Source: Plumapathes pennacea (Eukaryota > Cnidaria > Anthozoa > Antipatharia > Myriopathidae). From it: a stretch of DNA of 64,000 nt. This document shows positions 40,336-51,958 of the stretch, one piece after another. Where the stretch lies: NCBI GenBank assembly GCA_964036295.1, contig OZ038466.1, positions 26,295,997 to 26,359,996 on the forward strand, in the 5' to 3' direction. The notes beneath the pieces are model-generated. The model made no database searches. It was not told where the DNA came from and saw only the letters and a program-made list of their open reading frames with translations. How positions within the stretch are numbered: the stretch's first letter is position 1; the number at the start of each line of letters is the position of its first letter. The translations under genes and the position numbers were made by a program.

Positions 40336-41487
40336 ATGCTGTTTAGGGTGATGGCAAGTCGATGTTACAGACATATTGCACGTGACGCTTCAGTTGTTCT
40401 CTCAGCTCTAATGCAGCAAGTAAGTCAACTCCATAAATTATTTTGTGATAATTTTAAGAAAGCTAATTCTGCTGAGGAGTTTCAGAATAGATGCAATAAT
40501 TCGGGGCATTGCACTTTGTCTCATGGAGAGATGAGCTCTTGTCTGGGTTCATGCGTCAGACTGATAATTCTCCTAATACTTCTCATAACTTTTATAGGGC
40601 AAGTTGGGAGAATTTAGACCTGCTGCATATAGCCCTTTAAAAGCATCAACTTCAGGAATAGATCTCCACCAGTCCAGATGTGAGAAATATCAACAACGAA
40701 TCTAACAACAGAACTTCAATATATTTTTTATTTCAGATGCCCAGGCCTGGTTTATTGATGGGCATAAACCAACTCAGGTATGTGTGCTATTGAGACAATT
40801 CTTGCCATTTATCACTATTTTCATCATTTTAATCATTGCCACTATCCTCATTGTCATCATCGTCATCATCGTCATCATAATCATAATCATAATCATTACC
40901 ACTATCATCATCATTATCATCATTGTCATAATCATTAAAGTATCGTTATTATCATCATCATCATTATCCTCTTTGCCATCACCATAAGAATCATCTTTGT
41001 CCGTGTCGTCGTCATCATCACTGACATCATCATTATCATCACCATCATCATTATCATAGTCGTCGTCATTGTCGTCATCATATCATTACCATCATCATTA
41101 CCACCCTTAGCAGCAACACCATTATCATCATCGGAGGGAGGGTGCACATTACATACCATCAAGTGTGTTCGTTCTGTAATCTCTCTTATACCTCTGCATC
41201 TCTTCAGCAGTTGCAGCGCCTCCATAACGAGGCTAAAAAAGCGGGCCTATCCCCGGATGTACAAAGTCCGCTTGGTTCAACCTGATGGCTCCTCTTACGT
41301 CATTCGTTATCCAGAGCCCCGCAAAATAATCTGCCTTCCCATTGATCCGGCCAACATGACAGAAGAAGAAAAAAAGGCACGCATGAAACGGCTGAAACCC
41401 GAGAAGCCCAAGAAAATCTACGAACTGCGAGAGGAGGACACAAACTTTGATCAGAGAGCGTGGGCTGATTTAGTAAAGAAGCGATGA
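40336..41487 (+). CDS. MRPL55: Mitochondrial ribosomal protein L55 (bL31-like mL55)
   Basis: Exons 40336-40419, 40737-40777 and 41208-41487 join in phase to 134 aa. The first exon gives a basic, acid-free leader (MLFRVMASRCYRHIAR) fitting a mitochondrial presequence. The third exon has ASITRLKKRAYPRMY, LVQPDGSSYVIRYPEPRK and CLPIDPANMTEEEKKARM, which line up with human MRPL55 (VKQDGSTIHIRYREPRR, PIDLDTLSPEERRAR). The product is a large-subunit component of the mitochondrial ribosome. CAG repeats at the third acceptor allow 41211 as an alternative start of exon 3. AATAAA is at 41903-41908. Intron 2 is filled with an ATC/CAT microsatellite. Confidence 0.88.
40810..41135 (+). repeat. ATC/CAT-type trinucleotide microsatellite
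   Basis: Over 300 bp of imperfect ATC, ATT and GTC triplets occupy most of MRPL55 intron 2. The poly-Ile frame (40784-40987) and poly-Met frame on the other strand are products of this repeat and not genes. Confidence 0.9.
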
Positions 41488-42456
41488 CATGGTTATCCTG
41501 AGATACAAACTGAAAGAATGGAAAAAAAAAATGCAGCATGTGCAGAGGAGAAATGTTCGGGAAGGTTCACTCTTGTCACAACAGGACAATGCGACAGGCC
41601 CTGTTCATGGATTTCCTTTCTTTCTAAACATTGTTTCTTGTATCGAATAGTTGAACGATTCATTATCGGCGTTTTGGTTGTGCGAATGCTCGGCAGGAAG
41701 ATCACGAAGAAAACAGATGGACTATTCACATCATGTGACGAGTAACAATAATTAAACTGTGATCCAAAGTTCCCGTTCGTCCATCCTTGAGTAAGTCAGT
41801 CGGTTTTATTTCCTATGGCGGAGCGAGTACCGCTGAGAGCTATTCTTGCGCTACCGAGGTTGCGCGTAACATGTGAACGCAAATCTATTTTATAAACGCA
41901 GAAATAAAGTTGGCTTTGAAAAACATCTTTTGACTTGAAACGTTAATGATTTCTCATTATACCGTAGCGAGCTTTTGTCTGAATCCCTGGAGACTCCAGG
42001 ATTATTTAAAATCAGGCGTTTGTTTTTGGCTACGCGACTTTGTGGAAGAATGATTTAAGGCTGTGGGAGCCATTTTGTGGCACTGAAGAGTTCAAGGTCG
42101 CGGTTCTTTTTCTGATTAGACCTCGAGTTGCGAGACTCGCGCGGCTTATCTGAGAAATCTTGATCTACTCACCTGTAGTTACGATCAACAGCGCCAAACA
42201 AAAGGTAAGCGTAAATTGGACTTATGCGTTTATTAGAGCCGAAATAACAGTAAACAAGATATAGCTGTACCGATTAAAACAAGATGATGATCAATCAGAA
42301 CCGTGCCAGTATTAATAACGATTTAGACAGAAAATCTGTATTTGCATAGAGGATTATTTAATATATTGTTTTGATCCTCAAGCCTGCAACTCAAACTTTA
42401 ACTCCGTCGCTTTACGCAGGCACTTGCAGCAAACGAAAACGATTGCTGAATACGGT
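41488..42456 (+). other. MRPL55 3' region and 5' UTR of the 217-aa gene
   Basis: After the MRPL55 poly(A) signal, a non-coding exon probably ends at the donor AAAAG/GTAAGC (42204). An intron then ends at TTTACGCAG (42419), just before the next coding exon. The start of the non-coding exon cannot be fixed. Confidence 0.45.
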
Positions 42457-43110
42457 ATGGCTCTCTCGTCCAGAACCAACCCTGTAGTGAAGTCAAGATC
42501 TGCGTCACGCCGAGATCACGTGCTCAACCTGCTACCCCCGCTCACAGTCGCAAACGGCGACGATCCGATATCGATGCACGATCGATTGTTTTCAGACGAC
42601 CCTCCCCTTAACACCCACACCGGCTGTTTTCCAAGGAAGATTCTACGCCATGTTGAACCGTTTACGTTTTACTCGACACCAACAAAAGGTGAACTGGATC
42701 TGATGGGAAAAAGAAGCGGCTTCACCAAAGAGAAGAAAGTCAACCCGCCTAACAAAGGTGCGCCAAACACTTCACGCAATTCAGAAAAAGGCTGCAAAAG
42801 TTCCTGGGAAGCAAAGCCTTCATCGGAGCCAGGGGTGACGAATGTGGTCACACCAACTGACACAGAAATACCCGCTGGTGGTACGAACACTCCTGCACTG
42901 GGCCCCGAAGTACTTCATCAAATTCCCAAATATTTGAACGGTATTCAGAGTGGAGATTCATTGAAGGAATGTGAAGAAATGTCTACAGCGGTTGTTGATG
43001 AAAACTCGCAGGGATTACAACACGTTGTAACGTCAAATGAAGTCCAGCAAGACAGCACATCTGGGTTCTTTTTGACGGACTCAGAAAAAGAGTTAAAAAG
43101 CGAAACTTAA
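42457..43110 (+). CDS. Unrecognised protein, 217 aa
   Basis: The open frame continues upstream to 42424, but the first ATG is at 42457, after an acceptor at 42419. I do not recognise the protein. The first 80 residues look like the conserved part (LNLLPPLTVANG, SMHDRLF, CFPRKILRHVEPFTFYSTP). The rest is Ser/Thr/Glu-rich and probably disordered. There is no signal peptide or membrane helix. AATAAA at 43211-43216 supports a transcript end about 100 bp after the stop. The short conserved-looking motifs followed by a loose tail recall small ciliary microtubule proteins, but this is only an impression. Confidence 0.6.
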   Translation: MALSSRTNPVVKSRSASRRDHVLNLLPPLTVANGDDPISMHDRLFSDDPPLNTHTGCFPRKILRHVEPFTFYSTPTKGELDLMGKRSGFTKEKKVNPPNKGAPNTSRNSEKGCKSSWEAKPSSEPGVTNVVTPTDTEIPAGGTNTPALGPEVLHQIPKYLNGIQSGDSLKECEEMSTAVVDENSQGLQHVVTSNEVQQDSTSGFFLTDSEKELKSET

Positions 43111-43526
43111 ATTGATACAACGTCTTGTCCTGTAAAAATTTGGTCAGTGACGGCTTCAGTGATTTATGGCGCATCTGTCAGAATCTCCCACCATCCCCAC
43201 CCCCTCCCAAAATAAAAGTAACAGACTACACGCTGAATAGCATTGCACTCCTCAGACATAGTGCACTCAGTCCGTTTCTAGGTTTTCTCTTGGCTGTGCT
43301 TTAGAGCTCGGTATGAAATATTAGCCTGCCTGTTCAAATAAAAGGGATTTGTTAAGCGTAAAAGCAGAAAATTGTCCAAGGCCTCTACTTCAGACGGCGA
43401 AGACTGGGACCTAGCAATCAGCCAAGACCGTTTGGGACCTGCGTCGAGCTGTAAGCAACATGGCGGACGAGTGAGAGATATTTTCAACGTCATATTGATA
43501 AGCTGCTTTCTCCATGGATTTGAAAC
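43111..43526 (+). other. Interval between the 217-aa gene and fukutin
   Basis: It contains the upstream gene's AATAAA (43211-43216) and the fukutin promoter/5' UTR, which has a YY1-like motif overlapping a four-codon upstream frame. Confidence 0.5.
43460..43474 (+). promoter_or_regulatory. Four-codon uORF on a YY1-like motif in the fukutin 5' UTR
   Basis: AACATGGCGGACGAGTGA reads M-A-D-E-stop and overlaps an AANATGGCGG YY1-type site. A second upstream ATG at 43514 opens a frame overlapping the fukutin start at 43527 in another phase. Both could lower initiation at 43527 if the transcript starts upstream of them. Confidence 0.45.
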
Positions 43527-46500
43527 ATGAAGCGGTGGATGATCCTTCTGATACTACTGTTGGTTTCTTCTTCCTTCTTGCTGCTCCAGATAGTCTATCT
43601 ACGTGATCTTGATGCGCGAGTAAGGTTTGCTTATATATCGACAAAATATACGTATGCGAGAATCTCCAGATAACAGAATTAGATTTTGATCCGGAGTATG
43701 AGTTCCATAGTATTAGAAGAAGTGTAAATAGGGGATTTATGTAACGCTGGTTCTGACATAATGGTGAGTCACATTCGGCTTTGCCGGGCTGCATCAGCGG
43801 TAAATTGTCCGACAGTATGGCCTGTTCGATCGAGTATTTACGATATTTTATTGAATCACGCGGACCAAACGTGGATGATATGCATAAAACTGCGGTTGTG
43901 AGACGTAACGGCGGTTTGTATTTTATAAGGGTAATGCACGGGGAACTTTCCTTGATCGCAAATTTATGAACATGTTGAGCTGGTGTCCCAAGCTTTGGGG
44001 TTATTCCGCTGACCAGAACGGCTTACTGAGGCATGCATAGTTTCTGTACAGTACATTATGGATTTTGCATATGGATCGAATTGTGCAAGGTTTTAAGGGT
44101 CTGATACCCATATTTCCAATCCAACAACTTAATACACTACTAACAGTTTCCTTTTTTTTTTTCAGAAAGTATCTTCAAGATTTTGGTCACTCTCTGGTCT
44201 ACAAGACCATCCATCAAAAGAGGATGATATTATTTTGGTAGGCTCTGTCTGTTATGCTTTCTTAAATGCACGTAGGACATATTATTTCTAAAATGTCAAA
44301 TTTCTGTTTCTCATTCCAGGTTGCTTTGAGAAGGTTCCTTTTTCTGGCAGAGAAAAATGGTTTGTCTGTATTTGTAATGGATCCCCATATTCTCAAATCT
44401 CTGATTTCTGATGCCAACAATAAAGCACTGTATAGTGACTGCCATGTTTGTGGTAGAACAAAGTTTTTACTTGGAGTAATGGAATCAAGCTGGCTCCAAA
44501 AAGTAAGTATCACTCACTTGACAATGGAGTCACCTTGTCAGGTTATATTTTGGGTATATGTGAAAAGTATTGCAACATGTTAAATTATAATCAAAACAAA
44601 CAGTGCTCTATAGTGCAACTTAGTCAACAATTTTCATTTGATTGGTTAAAACCTGTGTTTTTGCTGAGAAGTTTTGAAATTCATAGGGTTAAAATTTGTT
44701 TGCTGTGATAAGTATAAGGACATTTTTTTGTAATTTATGTCACATTTATTTTCTAGCTAGGGGAAAAATAAGCCAAGTCCCCAACTGTCAATGTTGTTTT
44801 CGCGATCCTCCTATCACAGGTGCTGAACACCAATGGTTGTGGACTGAGCCTGGGGAAGGATAGTCAATTCACCATTTGTCTTTTTTCTTCAATCAGTCCT
44901 CTTTTCTTGGTGAAGCAATACGGCAAGGATTCCACTGGCGTTGTTCAGAAGGCCAAGACCCCCGTGCTGTTTCTGTTAACAGCTTCTCCTCCAAGACCAT
45001 CACACTAGAGTGTCAGTTTACATTTGGGGGAATTATTGAACTTCAGTTGGTTGTGTTTTATCAGAGACATCTCTACTTTTGGCATGGTGCACTACAAGAG
45101 ATGCAGGGTCAGGCAGTTCCTTCAAGTAAGGTCCCACCTTCAGTCACAGGAGGAGCATATGATAAGTAAGACTCAGTTAAAGTGAAGAGATTCAAAGAGC
45201 GGCAGTATATCTTGCTTTCTAAGTACCTCTAATTCTTGTTCTACTGTAAAACTACACCTGCTAAGTCTTTTTTTGTTTATTTGGGGGTCGATATTTTACT
45301 GTACAAGACCTGGGGATTTGACGTATACTTGACTCAGTTTCAACTCTTTCACAGCTTTTTACTCACTGAAGCGAGAATTGATAAAATTCCAGTGAAACTT
45401 CCAAAAGACCTGAAACAGTTTCTCTCTGCCATGGAACAGTCCTACTTTGTAGAGTGTGACTTGAAACAAGCTCGGCGTTTCTACAGCTCGTATGGAGAGG
45501 ACATGTCTGCTGAGGCAGTCCAGTTCCGCCAACAAGCCAGGAAGCTTGTCTCTGTTGCAAAGCAGGCTCTGGACAAGCTGGGGGTACGGTTCTGGTTGAG
45601 CAGTGGAACATGTCTGGGTAGGTTGGTGTGAATGATAACAAAAGTGCAAAAATAATTCAGGAAACATTAAAACAGCGCAATTTCTTTCAGTGTTGTGCAA
45701 TACTGGTTAAGTTTTTGTTTTGAGGGCTTTGTAGAATATTCTTGTTTCCTTTTGTCGTACTTTTAGAATAAAGGCCCAGTTGCATGAAACGCCATAACGC
45801 CCGGGACTAATTTCGCCCAAGTTCCGAGCGTTAGCGTGTTGTGCAACTAGACTACACAGTCCCGTACAGGTTAGCGTTAAACTGAAGAATTTTTGTCAAG
45901 ATCGCTATGACATTTTTTTAAAGTTCAATTTTGAGATGCACCGCACTTGTGTTTGCCGCGCACCATTTGACAAGTTAAAAGTAAACTTCTTAAAGCAAGC
46001 CACTGAATGATATGTTTTCACAGGTTGGTTTCGACAGTGTGGCTTAATTCCTCACAGTAAAGACGTGGACTTTGGGGTTTGGATCAAGGACTACAATCCG
46101 CGGTTGATTTCTGAGTTCCAGAAGAAAGGCTTGATGCTTAAACATCTCTTTGGGAAGGTGAGGAAATCCTCCTGCTTTTGCGAGTGTACAATCGTCCGTT
46201 TTTTAGTGGGGAAGTCTAGCACTGATTTCTACTCGTTCAACACAAAAGGCATCAGTGAAGTATTAATGGTCATTTGTCTTACAGGTTGAAGATAGTTACG
46301 AGTTATCCTTCAGAAGTACGGAGCATGATATAAAACTGGACATATTCTTCTTCTATGAAGAGGACGACTACATGTGGAATGGTGGAACTCAAGCCAGGAC
46401 TGGCAGAAAGTTTAAGTACGTCTCGTTACTTCTTACGCGTTACGAGCTACATAGACAAGTTTGCTACATGTTGTTGATGATTCACACGTGGTTTGAGACG

Positions 46501-46935
46501 CCCGTCGGATCCTCCCCTCGCGCATATTGACTCGCACACTCACACGTATTATGCACACTCGCGCACATTAATTGAAACATTCAAATTGTCTGGAATAGTG
46601 CTGGATTTACTTGTACACTCGTGCACAACTCGCACTGTGTAGGAAACTGTTACTCTCTAACTTTTGGTTGGGGCGTTTTCTCTGTTGAAAGTGAGAGTCT
46701 GGATAATCTCTGCTGCAGGTACATTTTCCCCAAGTTTGCCCTGTGTTGGACAGAGTTTCTAGAGATGAAAGTTCGAGTGCCGTGTCCCCCCAAGCCTTAC
46801 ATCGAGGCAAACTACGGCAAAGAATGGCACATGCCCGTGAAGGCCTGGAACTGGAAACAAAGCCCGCCAAATGTGAGGGAAAACGGCGTGTGGGACGAAA
46901 AGGACTGGGACCAAGTCATACAGCTCTTCGAGTGA
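43527..46935 (+). CDS. FKTN: Fukutin, ribitol-5-phosphate transferase (apparent frameshift in exon 4)
   Basis: Exons 43527-43619, 44166-44237, 44320-44502, 44820-45165, 45355-45617, 46024-46157, 46285-46415 and 46719-46935. The protein is type II Golgi: a short tail, one helix ([15 protein letters not shown]), a stem, then the nucleotidyltransferase-like domain with [39 protein letters not shown] and [10 protein letters not shown]. Fukutin adds ribitol phosphate to the alpha-dystroglycan glycan. Summed exon length is 1439 nt, one short of a multiple of three. In exon 4 the first part reads in one frame (through DSQFTI) and the rest ([10 protein letters not shown] onward) in another, with the switch near a six-T run at 44881-44886. 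This could be a sequencing or assembly error or a broken allele; an unusual splice is less likely. About 479 aa if continuous (human 461). Confidence 0.87.
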
Positions 46936-47419
46936 AGTTTGTAAAACCAGTGTTTAGTCACACACGTTACAAGAGACTATCCGAAGTCCACTGAGGCGTG
47001 CATTGAGGTGAATTACGTTACAAGAGACTATCCGAAGTCCACTGAGGCGTGCATTGAGGTGAATTAGGAGAAAGGATTGTGCTAAGTATGGAGTCGACAG
47101 AAGCCTCGGGGATGGATGCTGTTTGTCAAAACGACTAAAGATACCGTACCAGTTCTCAACATGTCTCAGCTGTTTCAAAGTATAATTGACGTGGGCTCCG
47201 AATGTGAAGCTATACCATGATTACTTTTGAGACTTAAATTCTACACAAAGCGTGGAAACCTGCTATCCAGCTGTTTGTCTTGTTCGAGCGCCCTAAACAA
47301 CTTATGGCAAAGGAGTACACAAAATGAAGTTTGTCTCAATTATGCATTGTTGGCATTGTTTTAAAAGTAGAGTTTGTTGTGATACAGAAGAGTTTGTCAT
47401 GAGTAGAGCCAGTCAACTG
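46936..47419. other. Convergent interval between fukutin and the 340-aa gene
   Basis: It holds a 51-bp tandem duplication (46964-47064) just after the fukutin stop codon. No gene is supported. Confidence 0.4.
46964..47064. repeat. 51-bp direct tandem duplication
   Basis: ACGTTACAAGAGACTATCCG starts identical units at 46964 and 47015. The units are the same up to their last bases (AATTAC against AATTAG). They lie in the presumed fukutin 3' UTR. Confidence 0.9.
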
Positions 47420-48442
47420 CTACATCTCTCCAAAGTTGCTCTTCAACTCTTCCAGATAACCCTGCACACTCTTGATGACGTATGCTGACTTATTTTCTTG
47501 CAAGAACTGTTGAAGTGGCTCGTCTTCGGTCGTCGCTTGCTGAACGACTTTCTCAAAATACGTCTTGTTCAGTGCCGAGATCCTTTTACGCCGCAGGATC
47601 GAGTTTATTGGCTCCGAGAAACAATTGAGTTCGCCTTCAGGTCCGAACACCTTGTTGTAATTCAGCAGCTCCTCCTCCTCCGGAAGCAGCATCTGTACGA
47701 TCCGCCCCACTACCACCCCCATGGGGAGCAGGTCTAGCTCGGGATCAGTCCCTATCGGCCTGCCGTCGCCGTCACGTACCAATCTCCGCGCCACTTCAAA
47801 GAGAAGCATGAAGTGTAACTCGTTAATGGGACTGATGGTGTTGTGCATTGCGGACCTCATTCCTTCCGTGTTGAGCTTCATTGTCATCTGGCCCAGGCCT
47901 TTGCTGGTGACTCCAGACTTGGTGAGAATTGCGCACATGTCTGTGTACGTGTAGTACTTAAGCCGGCCAATCACCTTCACCAGACCGTTGCCCGGTTGCT
48001 GGGGCGTGGGCATGAGTTCCACTTTGAACTTCTTGTCATGCGCGAACTTGAAGTAGAACGGCTGGCTCTCCTGTTCTCGATACGTCATGATCACGTGACG
48101 CAGGAGGTTTATCAGGGCAGCGCCTGTCATTCCCACCACGTTGTACGTGCTCGTGTCGTCCGCGGAGTCCTGAAACGAGGCCAGATCTAGCGACTTGGCG
48201 TTTTTTACAAAGAAGATTTCGTTCGCCTCGCGCTGTCGTTTTAGTTCTTCTTTGGCAGCTTTTGTCTTGTCCAGCCAGCCTTCCACGTGTTCTCCCAAAT
48301 GAAACACGCCCTTTTGTTTCAACTGTAACTGCTGCAGGCCCGCACTCACCTCGTTCACTTCGTCAGCGGCTGCCATGCTTGTCTGCAAAGTGAACGGAAA
48401 TTTAGTTTTTCTGGGTTCACCTACGTTTTCGTTTTGTTCCAT
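47420..48442 (-). CDS. Unrecognised protein, 340 aa, intronless coding region
   Basis: One minus-strand frame runs from ATG 48442 to 47420. An in-frame ATG at 48376 (MAAADEV) lies just after a good acceptor (ACTTTGCAG), so translation may begin there at 318 aa after a non-coding exon. I do not recognise the protein. It is soluble, with a charged helical region (WLDKTKAAKEELKRQREANE, about 56-75) and then a folded-looking body (VVGMTGAALINLLRHVIM, YYTYTDMCAIL, LHFMLLFEVARRLV, LLPMGVVVGRIVQMLLPEEEE). There is no signal peptide or membrane helix. The length without stops and balanced composition make it a real gene; the function is open. Confidence 0.65.
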   Translation of the reverse strand: MEQNENVGEPRKTKFPFTLQTSMAAADEVNEVSAGLQQLQLKQKGVFHLGEHVEGWLDKTKAAKEELKRQREANEIFFVKNAKSLDLASFQDSADDTSTYNVVGMTGAALINLLRHVIMTYREQESQPFYFKFAHDKKFKVELMPTPQQPGNGLVKVIGRLKYYTYTDMCAILTKSGVTSKGLGQMTMKLNTEGMRSAMHNTISPINELHFMLLFEVARRLVRDGDGRPIGTDPELDLLPMGVVVGRIVQMLLPEEEELLNYNKVFGPEGELNCFSEPINSILRRKRISALNKTYFEKVVQQATTEDEPLQQFLQENKSAYVIKSVQGYLEELKSNFGEM

Positions 48443-51400
48443 GTCACGTCCTACCCAGGCCTCCGGCTTCTCACGGTCAGGCCGATACTCTTGTGGAATG
48501 CGACAGCTTGCTGTGCGAGCACTAAAATATTAAGCTGTGTCTGTACAGCGTGAATGTACCAACGTAACATGGATGTGGATATACTGAACGGCGAAAACTA
48601 TGCTTTGACTGATGTTTCTAGCGTTAGACTTTCGTCAGAGCAGAGAAAAATCCCTCTCGGATAAATCGAAACGTCAGCCGACTGACACGAGTCCACATCA
48701 ACCGCACGTTGATCTTACATGCACCGATACACTTCTGCCCGCTGAAACAAGCTGCAAGAATCTAGCGTTGCTAGATATCCAGCGGTGCTAGCTTGTCACT
48801 CAGATAAACATCCCACAGCACCAGAAGGAAGAACTTACAGTGAATCAACCAAAGTCCTTTAAACTGAACACACAGCAGCAAGTGAAGTCGGCATGCGAGT
48901 GCAGTGTCAGTATGCAGTGTCATTTTGACATTATTTATTGTATTGAGAAAGATAAGTGAACCAATAGTGGCTCAGCTTTTAAAGTTAATCACTCAACATG
49001 ATATGGGTTCAATTCGGACACAACTCAATATCTGCTGGATTTTAGGTAAAAAACCAGCGCTTATTACACAAGATTATGGTTCACTGAGTTCGATAAAGGC
49101 GGTTTTCCTTTTTCCTTATTTATTTAGGAAAATATATACAGTTTCGCTAATAGCGGAACTTCACAATACATGTTATTTTTATAAAATGCACTGTCATTCA
49201 ATAACAAATGTTGGATCCCCAATGAATCGATGGATGGATCAGAACGGTGACAGTCACACTGGTCCGGCGGTTAAGCAACTTGTTACTGTGTTGCAATGTT
49301 ACTTAGAGTTCCGCATAAAGCAACTACGCCAACTTGGAAGAGCTAGCATCCCTTGCACTTAACCATGGTGATTACTGTACAGAGGTACCATCCCTCTTTC
49401 AATTTTTCAGTGGTTTTACACAGCAATGCTTACGATACCTGTAGTGATTTCTGTGCTTGTACAACAACTGTAAATGTGAAGTTCTCAGCCCTACCTTATC
49501 TCGCGGGCGTCAGGATCCGTCTATGTCCTGGATGTCTACAACCTGAACTGACTGACTCCGCTCAGAACGTTATTACGCTGTCAAATCCGGCTCCAACCCG
49601 TGAACCGCGAGATCCTGTACTGATTTATTCACAGGAGTCTCTCTAAAACAGGCGACTGTAGTAATGTCAGATGCAAAGTAAAGAAATCTGTGCAACAAAT
49701 GTTTTGTTGCAGTTTTTTTAACCAGGCCAAAAAGAACCTCCAGTGGAACGGACGGCAAACGCGTATCACGCAAATGCGTTACGGGGTGAAGTCACGCTAA
49801 ATGGGCGGAGCAATGAAACCTTAACTACTACATTGGAGTTCTGTTGTGCCAGTGAATCCCCGAATGAGGAGATCATCTTTGAGTACGCGAGGATACAAAT
49901 AGTCAAGGCATTTTCACATTCATTCAGCTGTCAAAGAGATGGTTAGTTCAAAGTAAAGGTGTCATTCCAGTTGATGTTTACATGGGTTCATGTTCCGTGT
50001 GCCAAATGAACTGAGACATTACAAGTTCTGCTTTTTGATTCGTGCATTAAATGAGCACCAAAGCCTTTCTGGATGTTTAAGCGAGGTAGAAAAATATTTC
50101 TAGTGCAGCAACACGTCTAGTACACGGCAACTGAGGGCTTCCCTGATAAATATAACAACACCAGACACGCGTAGAAAGACTGGTCGATTCTTATGCAGAT
50201 CCGGAAAACCGAGCAGACCGGAAACTGCATAAGCATGCGGCGTTAACTGTAAATTTGTCAGCGGCATTATGTTTTGCACCCTATCAGCCATGATGTGGAT
50301 TTGGCAGTTTTGGTGTGCCAGCTGGATCCCCTGTCACCCTAATAATATTACAGTTCCCCATGGGAACTACGTGTACCAATTATGAGTCAAACAGTGTTGT
50401 CAAGTTTGCTGCTTGGAAGCTATTTCTTGTTTAATTGGTCAGGTGTTGGGCTAGGGCGAACTTTGTACTTAAGTTCTGCTGCTCAAGTTAATAATCGCAT
50501 TCTAAACAAAAGCTTGGACTTGCAAACCTAAAAATGAAAGTTAGCCTGACACAACCCACGTTAATTTAATTAATACTGATATTAATAGTTCTGTTTATTG
50601 TTACACATAAGGACATGTTATATTATCAAGGTAGCAATTATCTGGCAGCCTGGTGACTTAATTTCGCGTCTTTATTTCAAGCCACTAGGTTTTAGTTAAC
50701 TGGAATTTCAAAATATTTTAACATTAGCTACTATGAAATAGTTGAAGTTTGCCAATAAAATATTTTACTTTGCCTCAGCTGAGAGGTGCACTTGTGTGTA
50801 AATTAAATCTGCTAAATGTGTGAGATGGGCTGGGCAAGCCCAAGTGCTCTCTTGCATGCTGGCAAAGATATTGCCTCCTACTATCCCCAACAATACTGGG
50901 GAAGAAATTATGTCACCAACCAGGAGTGTATAGAATAATTGTGTATGAGGAGGCCCTGCCCAGACTTTGAACCCCTTACTTTTAATAATACTTGTTAGGG
51001 TTGAAATGGTGACCGTTTTTTATACTTCTAGTAAAAGGTTGCACTATTTTTATACCTCTGAACAAGAATAATGTGTCTAGAAAAACTTTGTGTGACAACT
51101 TGGCAATGCGATTTTTGTAAAGATCTAAAAGGCTAATAATTTGATTTTCCCAGCCATTCTTCACAACATTTCAAAATACCTTTTTTTTTTTTCTGAAGGG
51201 ACTACCTACCGACATAGCCGATCACAAGGGGTACTCCCCTCCCCTTATTAATGACTTGTCTACTAGATATGTGTAATTTGCAGCTAAAAAGTTAACAATG
51301 GAGCTATTGGCTTACATTCCTGAAGTAGACTTCATTATTTTTACATGTTGATTTACAAAGTTCATTGGCAGCGAGTTGACTGGGGCGAATGATGGTTGGA
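48443..51400. other. Gene-poor 3-kb interval
   Basis: Only short unrelated open frames are present, none with domain, splice or codon support. Near 48620-48680 the text ACTTTCGTCAGAGC and CGAAACGTCAGCC resembles fragments of dispersed repeats. A downstream poly-T tract lies at 51181-51192. Otherwise nothing is recognised. Confidence 0.4.
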
Positions 51401-51958
51401 TTATAAATGAACTGGTTCGACGTCTTCGCTTGTATTGTTTACAACACACATGTTTGAGGGGACTTGTGGCACTTTTTCCAAATCACCACTTTCTTCTAAA
51501 TCATTATCATCCAATAAATCCGTTTCTCTAGCAAGGCCACCATGTAACAGTGCGAAGTTTCCGTCAGCCCTGGTCGGTTTGCTTGAGTCATAAACGTCTG
51601 CTGAATCTGGGAGGATATCCAAACATGAAAGAATGCTTTCGAGTGTGTCTCGGTGACGGGAAATCTCGTCCAAAACTTTACACCGATTCCTCAGATGCTG
51701 TACGAGTGCTTCTCGCTCGTTGTCTCGCTTGGTGAGCGCCGCAACTTGTTGTTTGAGCTCGTTAATTTGCTCGTCTTTCAGTCGCATGGTCTGGTTCATC
51801 CGCAGCGGTAGAACAGCCAGCTCTTGGGTATGATCTTCATTCTGTTTTTTCACAGTAGCCGATAATTCTCGGACCTGTTCTTCCAGTTCATGTATTCGTT
51901 TTACAAGTCCTTGAATGTGAACATTTGCTTCCTTGATGGCAACGGGTGACAAACTCAT
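51401..51958 (-). CDS. VMAC: VMAC-like coiled-coil protein
   Basis: The single coding exon encodes 185 aa from ATG 51958, chosen because the human protein also begins a few residues before an I-(K/R)-E-A-N motif (here VAIKEANVHIQ); the frame is open to an ATG at 52057. Residues about 10-115 form a long coiled coil with ELEEQVRELSATV, LKDEQINELKQQVAAL and the block QHLRNRCKVLDEISRHRDTL, which matches my memory of human VMAC (vimentin-type intermediate filament-associated coiled-coil protein, 169 aa). An acidic tail follows (DLLDDNDLEESGDLE). Intermediate-filament association is only by homology. The gene is divergent from the 124-aa gene, 283 bp between start codons. Confidence 0.6.
   Translation of the reverse strand: MSLSPVAIKEANVHIQGLVKRIHELEEQVRELSATVKKQNEDHTQELAVLPLRMNQTMRLKDEQINELKQQVAALTKRDNEREALVQHLRNRCKVLDEISRHRDTLESILSCLDILPDSADVYDSSKPTRADGNFALLHGGLARETDLLDDNDLEESGDLEKVPQVPSNMCVVNNTSEDVEPVHL

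Noticed and set aside
40784-41225. Poly-Ile (plus) and poly-Met (minus) open frames
   Set aside because: Both are products of the ATC/CAT microsatellite in MRPL55 intron 2.
45236-45354. Upstream extension of the fukutin exon 5 frame
   Set aside because: The acceptor TTTCACAG at 45354 and phase place the exon start at 45355; upstream sequence does not match the family.
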